DNA of 5,595 bases. Source: an uncultured Pseudomonadota bacterium (lineage in GTDB: Bacteria; Pseudomonadota; Alphaproteobacteria; CACZRW01). The position numbers were made by a program, and so were the translations under genes. The stretch is taken from NCBI GenBank assembly GCA_902783675.1, contig CACZRW010000125.1, positions 1 to 5,595 of the forward strand, written 5' to 3'. Below are positions 1 through 5,595 of the stretch, piece by piece (position 1 is the first letter of the stretch; each line of letters opens with the position of its first letter). The notes under the pieces were generated by a model, which did no database searches, was not told the origin of the DNA, and was given only the letters and a program-made list of their open reading frames with translations.

Positions 1-1234
1 CGGGGACGAGTTTCTTTGATGCTTCTTGGAAGTAGCGATCGGACGAGCCGGACTTCATGGCATCAATTGAGCCCATACCGCGGTAAGTCTTGTATGTTCT
101 GCCTTGGTATAAAAGTTTCTCTCCCGGGCTTTCGTCCGTGCCGGCAAGGATAGAGCCGAGCATCACGGTGTTGCCGCCTACTGCCAGAGCTTTTACAATG
201 TCGCCCGAGAACTTTATGCCGCCGTCAGCGATGAGGCATTTGCCTTTTTTTCTTGTGGCTTTGGCGGCGGTCATAATGGCGGTGATTTGCGGAATACCTA
301 CGCCGGCTACGATTCTGGTTGTGCAGATTGAGCCGGGGCCGATACCGACTTTTACGGTGTCCGCTCCCGCTTTGATAAGAGCTTCCGCCCCTTCTTCAGT
401 GGCTATGTTACCCGCTACAAGCTGGCAATCGGGAAAGTCGGATTTAATGCTGGTAACGGTCTTTAGAATGTTTACCGAGTGACCGTGAGCCGAGTCGACT
501 ACGATGAAGTCCGCACCCGCTTCCAATAAGGCGGCGGCGCGTTCCTCGCCGGCGGCACCTATACCAACGGCGGCACCGACGACTAACCTTCCCGAGGAGT
601 CTTTACAAGAGTCGGGGTACTTCTTCACCATGTTTATATCCTTTATGGTGATAAGGCCTTTTAAGTGGTGGTCTTTGTCCACGACAAGCAACTTTTCAAT
701 GCGGTTTTTGTGGAGCAAGGCCTTTGCCTCTTCCATATTAAAATTTTCTTCCACGGTGACGAGGTTGTCCTTTGTCATTATTTCATGAATCAAAGTGGAA
801 TCGGCGTTACTTACAAAGCGGATATCGCGGTTGGTTACAATGCCGACCAGCTCATCGTTATTCACGACGGGAAGCCCGGAGATATGGTATTCGCTCATCA
901 GTTTGATTGCTTTGGCGACCGTATCATTAGGGTTTACCGTTACAGGGTCGCTTATCATTCCGTTTTCGGATTTTTTTACTTTGGTTACTTCGTGAGCTTG
1001 TGCCTTTATGCTCATATTTTTATGAATAACGCCTACGCCGCCGCATCTTGCCATGGCAATTGCCATTGCGGATTCCGTTACCGTGTCCATTGCCGAGGCG
1101 ATGAAAGGCACATTTATTTTTATGGCGGGCGTGATATAGGAGCTTATATCTACCATATCAGGTGTAACTTCAGAGAACGCCGGCACTAAAAGTAAATCAT
1201 CAAAAGTTAGCGCCTGTCCTATTATTTCTGCCAT
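1..1234 (-). CDS. guaB: IMP dehydrogenase, 3' end cut off by window edge
   Basis: This enzyme oxidises IMP to XMP with NAD+, the committed step of guanine nucleotide synthesis in the cytoplasm. The window holds the first 411 codons; family members have about 485-500. Residues 1-92 and about 210-411 form the split TIM barrel, and two CBS domains lie between them (about 93-150 and 153-206). The phosphate/cation loop GIGPGSICTTR spans 297-307 with the catalytic Cys304 (E. coli Cys305). Also visible are DSAHGHS (247-253), ADGG (336-339), YRGMGS (384-389) and SSDRYF (397-402). The sequence stops at KLVP, just before the mobile flap that carries the catalytic Arg. The ATG at 1234-1232 encodes MAEIIGQALTFDDLLLVPAF, a typical IMPDH N-terminus, and has a Shine-Dalgarno upstream. 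It starts 2 bases after the stop of the CoA-transferase gene, so it is probably the third gene of that operon. No frameshift or lost key residue is seen. The identification is secure. Confidence 0.98.
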   Translation of the reverse strand, partial: MAEIIGQALTFDDLLLVPAFSEVTPDMVDISSYITPAIKINVPFIASAMDTVTESAMAIAMARCGGVGVIHKNMSIKAQAHEVTKVKKSENGMISDPVTVNPNDTVAKAIKLMSEYHISGLPVVNNDELVGIVTNRDIRFVSNADSTLIHEIMTKDNLVTVEENFNMEEAKALLHKNRIEKLLVVDKDHHLKGLITIKDINMVKKYPDSCKDSSGRLVVGAAVGIGAAGEERAAALLEAGADFIVVDSAHGHSVNILKTVTSIKSDFPDCQLVAGNIATEEGAEALIKAGADTVKVGIGPGSICTTRIVAGVGIPQITAIMTAAKATRKKGKCLIADGGIKFSGDIVKALAVGGNTVMLGSILAGTDESPGEKLLYQGRTYKTYRGMGSIDAMKSGSSDRYFQEASKKLVP

Positions 1235-1236
1235 TT

Positions 1237-2415
1237 TTATAATACTCCTTTGTCTTTTAGGGTTGATATTTCCTTTTGAGATTTTCCCAAAAGGTCACTT
1301 AAAATCTGTTCGTTATCCTGTCCGATTGTCGGGGCCTTAGGAAAGGCTTCGGGCTCGGGAAGGGTGCTTGATTTTATGGGATTGCCGGCGAGCTTTATTC
1401 CGCTGTCAGCCATAGGGACAAACATATTGCGGGCAATAAGCTGCGTATCGCTCATTACATCCTTGATATCGGATATAAGCGAGCAGGGGACGCCTGCCTT
1501 TGTTATGATGTCCAGCCAGTGGGCGGCGGTGTTCGTTATAAACAAGTCCGATAAAAGTTTGATAAGCTCGTCTTTGTGTTTCTTTCGGCCTTCAATTTCG
1601 GCGAAGCGAGGGTCGGGGGTGAGCCCTAAAGCCGCTTCCATCTTCTGCCACAAGGAGTCGTTGGCTATGCCGATGACGAAGTGCTTGTCGCTGGCTTTGA
1701 AGGCTTGGAAAGGGATGAGCGAAGGGTGTGCACTGCCGAGCGGAGCAGGAATCTCGCCATCTGCTTGGTAGCGGACAAGGGCGTTTTCCAGCATTGATAC
1801 TTGGCAATCAAGCATGGCAATGTCCACCTTTTGCCCTATGCCTTCCTTTTGCCTTTGGTAAAGCGCGGATACAATGCCAAGCGCGGTGAATACGCCCGCT
1901 GTCATATCTCCGTAAGATGCGCCGATGCGGGTGGGGGCGCAATTCGGGGTGCCCGTCATGCTCATAATGCCGCCGCGAGCCTGCGCCAAAATGTCGTAGG
2001 CGGGAAGGGCAGAGTCCGGTCCGGTGTGCCCAAAGCCCGAAGTGGCAGCGTAAATGATTTTGGGATTAAGAGCCTTTAACTCGTCATAGCCGAGCCCCAG
2101 CCTTTCCATAGTGCCGGGGCGAAAGTTTTCGGTAATGACATCAACTTTTCCTTTGGCGACAAGGTTCTTTACTATCTGTTTGCCTTCGTCGGTTTTGAGG
2201 TTTAGTGATATGCTTTTCTTGCCGCGGTTAAAGCTGGCGAAGTATAGGCTTTCTCCGCCATGGACAGGAGGAAAAGCGCGAGCATCATCACCGCCTTTGG
2301 GATTTTCAACCTTGATTACGGTAGCGCCAAGGTCATAAAGAAGCATGGTGGCGTAAGGGCCGGCAAGGACTCTGGTTAAGTCAAGTATTACTACGCCTTC
2401 CAAAGGTTTTGCCAT
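1237..2415 (-). CDS. class III CoA-transferase, CaiB/BaiF family
   Basis: This is a full-length 392-residue family III CoA-transferase; such enzymes move CoA between carboxylic acids through an aspartyl-CoA thioester. The N-terminus shows the family pattern: GVVILDLTRVLAGPYAT (7-23), GATVIKVE (30-37) and NRGKKSISLNLK (63-74). ENFRPGTMERLGL lies at 96-108. The catalytic Asp is probably Asp170 in ASYGDMTAG, matching Asp169 of formyl-CoA transferase. The family-typical GSAHPSLIPFQAFK (about 227-240) precedes the small domain, and GVPCSLI follows near 319. Known members act on formyl/oxalate, carnitine, succinate/glutarate or bile-acid CoA esters, or racemise 2-methylacyl-CoA. The HPS..PFQAFK and GVP motifs recall succinyl-CoA:glutarate-type enzymes, but the substrate cannot be read from sequence. 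No acyl-CoA synthetase, decarboxylase or dehydrogenase gene is adjacent to help. It lies 6 bases after terC and 2 bases before guaB. The family call is secure, the substrate unknown. Confidence 0.93.
   Translation of the reverse strand: MAKPLEGVVILDLTRVLAGPYATMLLYDLGATVIKVENPKGGDDARAFPPVHGGESLYFASFNRGKKSISLNLKTDEGKQIVKNLVAKGKVDVITENFRPGTMERLGLGYDELKALNPKIIYAATSGFGHTGPDSALPAYDILAQARGGIMSMTGTPNCAPTRIGASYGDMTAGVFTALGIVSALYQRQKEGIGQKVDIAMLDCQVSMLENALVRYQADGEIPAPLGSAHPSLIPFQAFKASDKHFVIGIANDSLWQKMEAALGLTPDPRFAEIEGRKKHKDELIKLLSDLFITNTAAHWLDIITKAGVPCSLISDIKDVMSDTQLIARNMFVPMADSGIKLAGNPIKSSTLPEPEAFPKAPTIGQDNEQILSDLLGKSQKEISTLKDKGVL
1245..1250 (-). promoter_or_regulatory. Shine-Dalgarno of guaB, inside the upstream CoA-transferase gene
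   Basis: AAGGAG on the minus strand lies 10 bases before the guaB ATG. It overlaps the last codons (Lys-Gly-Val) of the CoA-transferase gene. It supports the chosen guaB start and suggests that translation of the two genes is coupled. Confidence 0.8.
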
Positions 2416-2421
2416 GTCTGC

Positions 2422-3423
2422 CTATGCTCCTTTTGCCTTTTTAAGTTGTTTGGTTTTGTAAAGGGATACCACTACGCCGCCGGAAATCAAGCCCAGTGTT
2501 ACGCTAAGCGACAAAAGCGAAGGGATATGCACGCCCATTAAAGTAAGGAAAATCTTTGAGCCGATAAAGATTAAAATCAACGATAAAGCGTCCTTTAAAT
2601 ACTTGAATCTGTGAACGGCGGCCGCAAGCAGGAAGTAAAGCGAACGGAGGCCCAAGACGGCAAAAATGTTGCTGGTAAAGACGATGAAAGCTTCTTGCGT
2701 TATGACGAAAATGGCGGGAATGCTGTCAACGGCAAAGATGACATCGCTTACTTCAATCACAACAAGAGTGAGAAACAAAGGAGTGGCAAACCAGACAAGG
2801 CGTTTTGAGCCTTTGCGAGAGGGGCGCTTTACAAAGAACTTTTGCCCGTCAAATTCGTCCGTGACCTTTAAATGCGAGCGAATGAATCTTATTAAAGGGC
2901 TGTCATGTTTTATGCTTTCGTCTTGCTCGTCGTGGCGGCCCAGAAGCATCTTTATGCCGCTGAAAAGCAGGAATGCACCGAATATATAAAGTATCCACGC
3001 AAACTCTTTTACCAGTTCGGCGCCGATGATAATCATTATGCCCCTTAGGATAATTGCGCCCAAAATGCCAAAGAATAAGACACGGTGCTGGAACTTTGCC
3101 GGTATGGCAAAATAAGTGAAAATAAGGCTTATGACGAAGATGTTATCTATGGATAAGCTGAACTCAATTAAATAGCCGGTGAAATAATCAAGTCCGTTTT
3201 CCGTGCCCATGGAATACCACACCCATAGTCCGAAAAGGCAAGCGATAAGGACATAGGCCGAACACATTTTCATGCTTTCCGTCGCTTTTATTTCGTGGGT
3301 TTTGCGGTTGAATACGCCCAGGTCCAGCACTAAAATGGTGACGACAATGCCGATGAAAAGTGTCCATACCCACAGAGGTTGCGCCATAAACTGGTGGCTG
3401 AACAATGAGATTAGACTATCCAT
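2422..3423 (-). CDS. TerC/Alx-family integral membrane protein
   Basis: This is a 333-residue polytopic inner-membrane protein of the TerC family (E. coli Alx is about 321 residues). Family members are linked to manganese/metal export, alkaline pH response and tellurite resistance; here the role is inferred from family only. About nine hydrophobic segments are visible, near 18-38, 54-72, 84-106, 115-135, 140-160, 212-232, 240-268, 275-297 and 303-321. A charged cytoplasmic-type loop lies at 163-207. The conserved acidic membrane motifs are present: LDLGVFN (33-39), EFSLSIDN (87-94) and EVSDVIFAVDSIPA (224-237). The paired SIDN and AVDS motifs reflect the family's internal duplication. The ATG at 3423 is preferred over Met13 because AAGGAA stands 9 bases upstream. 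It is the first gene of the likely terC-CoA-transferase-guaB operon and follows a terminator and a promoter-like site. No other tellurite-resistance (ter) gene is nearby, so a housekeeping metal role is more likely. The choice between the names alx and terC is left open. Confidence 0.94.
   Translation of the reverse strand: MDSLISLFSHQFMAQPLWVWTLFIGIVVTILVLDLGVFNRKTHEIKATESMKMCSAYVLIACLFGLWVWYSMGTENGLDYFTGYLIEFSLSIDNIFVISLIFTYFAIPAKFQHRVLFFGILGAIILRGIMIIIGAELVKEFAWILYIFGAFLLFSGIKMLLGRHDEQDESIKHDSPLIRFIRSHLKVTDEFDGQKFFVKRPSRKGSKRLVWFATPLFLTLVVIEVSDVIFAVDSIPAIFVITQEAFIVFTSNIFAVLGLRSLYFLLAAAVHRFKYLKDALSLILIFIGSKIFLTLMGVHIPSLLSLSVTLGLISGGVVVSLYKTKQLKKAKGA
2427..2432 (-). promoter_or_regulatory. 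Shine-Dalgarno of the CoA-transferase gene, inside the terC 3' end
   Basis: AAGGAG on the minus strand lies 11 bases before the ATG at 2415-2413. It overlaps the final Lys-Gly-Ala codons of terC. It supports this ATG as the start and points to cotranscription with terC. Confidence 0.75.
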
Positions 3424-3432
3424 AACAAGCTT

Positions 3433-3438
3433 TTCCTT
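3433..3438 (-). promoter_or_regulatory. Shine-Dalgarno of the terC-family gene
   Basis: AAGGAA on the minus strand lies 9 bases before the ATG at 3423. It decides this start over the in-frame Met13. Confidence 0.65.
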
Positions 3439-3470
3439 TTATCTTTTAAGCTATTTTAAAAAGTTGAGCT

Positions 3471-3499
3471 ACCATATTAGAAAATAGTCTTTTTAACAA
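3471..3499 (-). promoter_or_regulatory. candidate sigma-70-type promoter of the terC-CoA-transferase-guaB operon
   Basis: On the minus strand TTGTTA (3499-3494) and TATGGT (3476-3471) are separated by 17 bases, each matching four of six consensus positions. Transcription would start near 3464 and leave a leader of about 40 bases. The site sits between the ompA terminator and terC, where a promoter is expected. An alternative -10, TAATAT, overlaps but gives a poor 14-base spacer. The region is AT-rich, so chance matches are easy. Confidence 0.4.
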
Positions 3500-3508
3500 G
3501 TGATTAAA

Positions 3509-3537
3509 TAAAATAAAAACGGGGCGCTACGGCCCCG
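3509..3537 (-). terminator. Rho-independent terminator of the ompA-like gene
   Basis: Read on the minus strand, CGGGGC (3537-3532) and GCCCCG (3525-3520) form a perfect 6-bp GC stem around a 6-base loop. A T-rich run follows (TTTTTATTTTATTT, 3519 downwards). It begins 28 bases after the ompA stop codon and precedes the terC promoter region, so it should separate the two transcripts. Confidence 0.9.
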
Positions 3538-3565
3538 CTTTGTTGTGTTGTCTTTAAAGAGTTAG

Positions 3566-4549
3566 CTACTCCGCAATATCAATAACAACACGGCGGTTTT
3601 GCGGTTCAAGAACGCCAAGCGCCGTGGGGATAAGCGGATCAGCCATACCTACACCCCTGGTGGTGATTTGCTCTGCGGGAAGCCCCATCTTTACCAAAGC
3701 TCTCTTTGCGGACTCAGCACGTTGCTTTGACAAAGTCATGTTGAAAGCGGCAGGTCCGGTTAAGTCGGTGTGTCCGGTGAGCTTCAATTTTACATCTTTA
3801 CCGGCCTTATATTCCTCGGCGACCTTATTTAAAGTTTGCTCGGCCTCGGGAGTGATAACTGCCGAGTTAAGGGCAAAGAAAACCATGTATGAAGATGAGT
3901 CGGCGGCGACATCATAGGTTGCGGGCGCGGCCGCGGCAGCTACTTTCTTCGGTGCGCCAAAGCTATACTTTAAGCCCAAAAGGATTTCATGAGCATACAT
4001 ATCATAGTCGGCTTTCAGTGCGGTCTTTTGATCCCACGATGCAAAGAAACGATAGGAAAGCGATGCGCTTAAGGCCTTTGTGATGTTGTAAGAAACGCCC
4101 GCGGTCCCAAGTGCGGCAAAGCGGGTTGAAGATTCTTTCTCGTCAAGGGTTTTATCCTTCATTTTGTTGTAGGCAATACCTGCACCAACGCCGATGAAGG
4201 GGGTGAAGTCGGTGTTATTTACGAAGTCATATAAGACATTGGCAGTTAAGGCGTAAGATGAGACATCTCCGTCAACATTAATGTTGCCTATGTGTTTAAC
4301 ATCGTATTTGCGATAGCCGAAGTCCAATTCGGCCCTGATGTTATTCTTAAAAGCGTAACCGGCAACAAAATCACCTACAAAGCCGTCTTTTAATTTAAAG
4401 GGTATTTTATTGCTATCTTGTTTTATTTTGGAAAAGTCGGGCATTGAAAGGCCGCCGTCAACGCCGATATAAAATCCTTCGGCTTGGGCTGAACTGAAGC
4501 AAAAGGCAACGGCGGAAGTGGCAAGAAGCACGGTTTTTAAAGCTTTCAT
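3566..4549 (-). CDS. OmpA-like outer-membrane protein: beta-barrel plus peptidoglycan-binding domain
   Basis: This 327-residue secreted protein probably anchors the outer membrane to peptidoglycan. A Sec signal peptide is clear: Lys residues at 2 and 5, a hydrophobic core at 7-19 and an AQA cleavage site at 21-23. Residues 24-197 look like an eight-stranded barrel of the outer-membrane beta-barrel family, with alternating aromatic strands such as FYIGVDGGLS and a last strand ending in LGLKYSFG. An Ala-rich linker (about 203-216) leads to the OmpA C-terminal domain (220-327). That domain has VFFALNSAVIT (223-233), LTGHTDLTG (257-265), LSKQRAESAKRAL (273-285) and NRRVVIDI (318-325). Asp262 and Arg277 match the pair that binds diaminopimelate in E. 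coli OmpA. The ATG follows AGGAGA by 7 bases. The gene appears monocistronic, with its own promoter and terminator, and is divergent from rlmN. The barrel loops show no recognisable ligand, so porin, adhesin or purely structural roles remain open. Confidence 0.95.
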   Translation of the reverse strand: MKALKTVLLATSAVAFCFSSAQAEGFYIGVDGGLSMPDFSKIKQDSNKIPFKLKDGFVGDFVAGYAFKNNIRAELDFGYRKYDVKHIGNINVDGDVSSYALTANVLYDFVNNTDFTPFIGVGAGIAYNKMKDKTLDEKESSTRFAALGTAGVSYNITKALSASLSYRFFASWDQKTALKADYDMYAHEILLGLKYSFGAPKKVAAAAAPATYDVAADSSSYMVFFALNSAVITPEAEQTLNKVAEEYKAGKDVKLKLTGHTDLTGPAAFNMTLSKQRAESAKRALVKMGLPAEQITTRGVGMADPLIPTALGVLEPQNRRVVIDIAE

Positions 4550-4556
4550 AGTAAAA

Positions 4557-4562
4557 TCTCCT
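4557..4562 (-). promoter_or_regulatory. Shine-Dalgarno of the ompA-like gene
   Basis: AGGAGA on the minus strand lies 7 bases before the ATG at 4549, a strong and well-placed site that fits a highly translated outer-membrane protein. Confidence 0.85.
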
Positions 4563-4622
4563 GTTAAAGTCGTTTGGGTTGGAACTAAAATTGTGCCTTA
4601 TTTTAGAATGCGGTCGGGGAAA

Positions 4623-4652
4623 TGTATAGCTTTTTTTTACCTTTTGTGACAA
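4623..4652 (-). promoter_or_regulatory. probable promoter of the ompA-like gene, with an A8 tract in the spacer
   Basis: On the minus strand TTGTCA (4652-4647, five of six consensus bases) and TATACA (4628-4623, four of six) are separated by 18 bases. The spacer contains a run of eight A (T8 on the plus strand, 4631-4638). Transcription would start near 4616, giving a 5' leader of about 67 bases. The next gene upstream is divergent, so ompA needs a promoter in this gap. Confidence 0.55.
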
Positions 4653-4669
4653 ACTTATAGTTCTATAGA
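4641..4669 (+). promoter_or_regulatory. tentative rlmN promoter region
   Basis: rlmN needs a promoter in this divergent gap, but the match is weak. TATAGA (4664-4669) is a plausible -10, with a poor -35, CTTTTG (4641-4646), 17 bases upstream. TATAGT (4656-4661) is an alternative -10. The region overlaps the -35 box of the opposing ompA promoter. Confidence 0.25.
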
Positions 4670-4680
4670 CTAAAGAATAA

Positions 4681-4685
4681 AAGGA
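4681..4685 (+). promoter_or_regulatory. Shine-Dalgarno that sets the rlmN GTG start
   Basis: AAGGA lies 8 bases before the GTG at 4694 and 14 bases before a second in-frame GTG at 4700. The spacing favours 4694. No ATG occurs in frame between the upstream in-frame stop TAG (4658-4660) and these codons. Confidence 0.7.
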
Positions 4686-4693
4686 CCAAAAAA

Positions 4694-5595
4694 GTGAAAG
4701 TGAATCTGATAGGACTTTCCAAAGACGAATTGTTTGCGGTGGTGGACGAAATGGGCGAAAAGCCTTTTCGGGCAAAGCAACTGTGGCAATGGATTTATAA
4801 TAAAGGCGAAACGGATTTTGCTAAAATGACTTCGCTGGCGAAGGATTTTCGGGAAAGGCTCGCCGCAAAGTATGAGATCTCGCGTCCCAAGGTTATCAGA
4901 GAATTGACTTCGGACGACAGGACAAGAAAGTGGTTGATGGGTTTTGCGGACGGCGGAGCGGTGGAAAGCGTCTATATCCCCGAGGAGGACAGGGGTGCGG
5001 TGTGCATATCCACACAAATCGGGTGTGCGATGAAATGCGCTTTTTGTAACACCGGCTCGCAAGGGTTTACTCGCAATCTTTCCGCAGGTGAGATTGTCGG
5101 GCAGTTTATGCTTGCAAGGGACAGTTACGGTGAATGGCCTACGCCTGCCGACGAAACACGCTATCTTTCCAATATCGTGGTCATGGGTATGGGTGAGCCG
5201 CTTAATAACTTTGATAATACGGTAAAGGCGCTGAAAATTCTTATGGACGATGAAGGTATTTGCATTTCAAGGCGGCGCATTACCGTTTCGACTTCGGGTA
5301 TCGTGCCGATGATCCCCAAGGTGGCTACCGATATGCGAGTGCGGCTGGCGGTAAGTCTGCATGCACCTAATGATGAAATCAGGAACAAAATTATGCCTAT
5401 CAATAAAAAATATCCGGTGGCGGAGCTTATGGCGGCATGTCGCGAATATCGCAAAATCGCTAATGAGCCGCGGCAAAGGATTACTTTTGAATACATCATG
5501 ATTGACGAGCTTAACGACAGCGAGGAATGCGCCCATGAGCTTATTCGTTTGGTCAAGGGTGTAGGAGCAAAGTTTAATCTGATACCCTTTAACGA
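4694..5595 (+). CDS. rlmN: dual-specificity 23S rRNA/tRNA adenine-C2 methyltransferase RlmN, 3' end cut off
   Basis: RlmN is a cytoplasmic radical-SAM enzyme that methylates C2 of A2503 in 23S rRNA and A37 of some tRNAs, which supports translational accuracy. The window holds 300 codons of the roughly 350-390 usual in the family. An N-terminal RNA-binding region comes first, with KPFRAKQLWQWIY near 23-35. The 4Fe-4S cluster motif CxxxCxxC is Cys111, Cys115 and Cys118 in GCAMKCAFCNTG. Cys104 in AVCISTQIG matches the E. coli Cys118 that resolves the protein-RNA adduct. The SAM-binding GMGEPL is at 165-170 and SLHAPND at 221-227. The sequence ends at NLIPFN, so the methyl-carrying cysteine near the C-terminus is outside the window. 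The start is a GTG chosen from the Shine-Dalgarno spacing; the next ATG is at residue 20 and would remove conserved sequence. It is divergent from ompA. The antibiotic-resistance paralogue Cfr is less likely, since the NTGSQGF.RNLSAGEIVGQ stretch reads as RlmN. Confidence 0.97.
   Translation, partial: MKVNLIGLSKDELFAVVDEMGEKPFRAKQLWQWIYNKGETDFAKMTSLAKDFRERLAAKYEISRPKVIRELTSDDRTRKWLMGFADGGAVESVYIPEEDRGAVCISTQIGCAMKCAFCNTGSQGFTRNLSAGEIVGQFMLARDSYGEWPTPADETRYLSNIVVMGMGEPLNNFDNTVKALKILMDDEGICISRRRITVSTSGIVPMIPKVATDMRVRLAVSLHAPNDEIRNKIMPINKKYPVAELMAACREYRKIANEPRQRITFEYIMIDELNDSEECAHELIRLVKGVGAKFNLIPFN

Noticed and set aside
665..1189. 174-codon plus-strand open frame opposite guaB, rich in His, Tyr and Cys
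   Set aside because: It lies fully antisense to the two CBS domains of guaB, has no convincing ribosome site and shows no recognisable motif; the composition is a by-product of the guaB codons.
1364..1771. 135-codon plus-strand open frame opposite the CoA-transferase gene
   Set aside because: It is antisense to a clearly conserved gene and resembles no family; other open frames at 1592-1807, 1801-2079 and 2111-2338 are shadows for the same reason.
3451..3487. Inverted repeat CTATTTT ... AAAATAG upstream of terC
   Set aside because: The arms are only 7 bases of A/T-rich sequence with a 23-base loop, so a chance match is likely and the predicted stem is weak.
4481..4549. Possible lipoprotein signal (Cys17) in the OmpA-like protein
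   Set aside because: The residues before Cys17 are Val-Ala-Phe, not a lipobox, and a normal AQA signal-peptidase I site follows at 21-23.
4458..4775. 105-codon minus-strand open frame crossing the ompA/rlmN gap
   Set aside because: It runs through the ompA promoter and start in another frame, overlaps both genes and shows no protein-like motif.
4670..5062. 130-codon minus-strand open frame opposite the start of rlmN
   Set aside because: It is antisense to the rlmN N-terminal region and Fe-S motif and has no recognisable domain; the frames at 5161-5556 and 5267-5536 are also rlmN shadows.
1..5595. Mobile element, CRISPR array, tRNA/rRNA or defence system
   Set aside because: No transposase, integrase, repeat-spacer array, tRNA-like fold or defence-associated domain was recognised; all sizeable space is taken by five conserved genes.

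Overview
The window looks like ordinary chromosomal sequence from a Gram-negative bacterium. The main evidence is a secreted OmpA-type outer-membrane protein with a signal peptide, a beta-barrel and a peptidoglycan-binding domain. The gene set and protein style would fit an alphaproteobacterium, possibly an uncultured or host-associated one, but that is inference and nothing here fixes the taxon. Gene density is high. The only sizeable gaps are two intergenic regions of about 140 bases each, and no stretch over 300 bases lacks a gene.

Layout, left to right. Positions 1-3423 hold three minus-strand genes, transcribed from right to left: a TerC/Alx-family membrane protein (2422-3423), a class III CaiB/BaiF CoA-transferase (1237-2415) and IMP dehydrogenase guaB (1-1234, its 3' end lost at the window edge). 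The gaps are 6 and 2 bases, and each downstream Shine-Dalgarno lies inside the preceding gene, so they very likely form one operon. A promoter-like sequence lies before terC. Next, also on the minus strand, comes a monocistronic ompA-like gene (3566-4549) that ends in a clear GC-rich hairpin with a U-tract (3509-3537). A 144-base region with a good ompA promoter separates it from the divergent plus-strand rlmN (4694 to the right edge, 3' truncated), which encodes the radical-SAM 23S rRNA/tRNA adenine-C2 methyltransferase.

Functionally this is mostly housekeeping: guanine nucleotide synthesis (GuaB), rRNA/tRNA modification (RlmN), envelope integrity (OmpA-like) and probable metal-ion homeostasis (TerC). 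One acyl-CoA-transferring enzyme has an unresolved substrate. No mobile element, CRISPR array, tRNA, rRNA or phage gene was recognised, and I see no evidence for a new multi-gene system. The points most worth a second look are the unusual terC-caiB-guaB gene combination and a T8 homopolymer inside the spacer of the ompA promoter.
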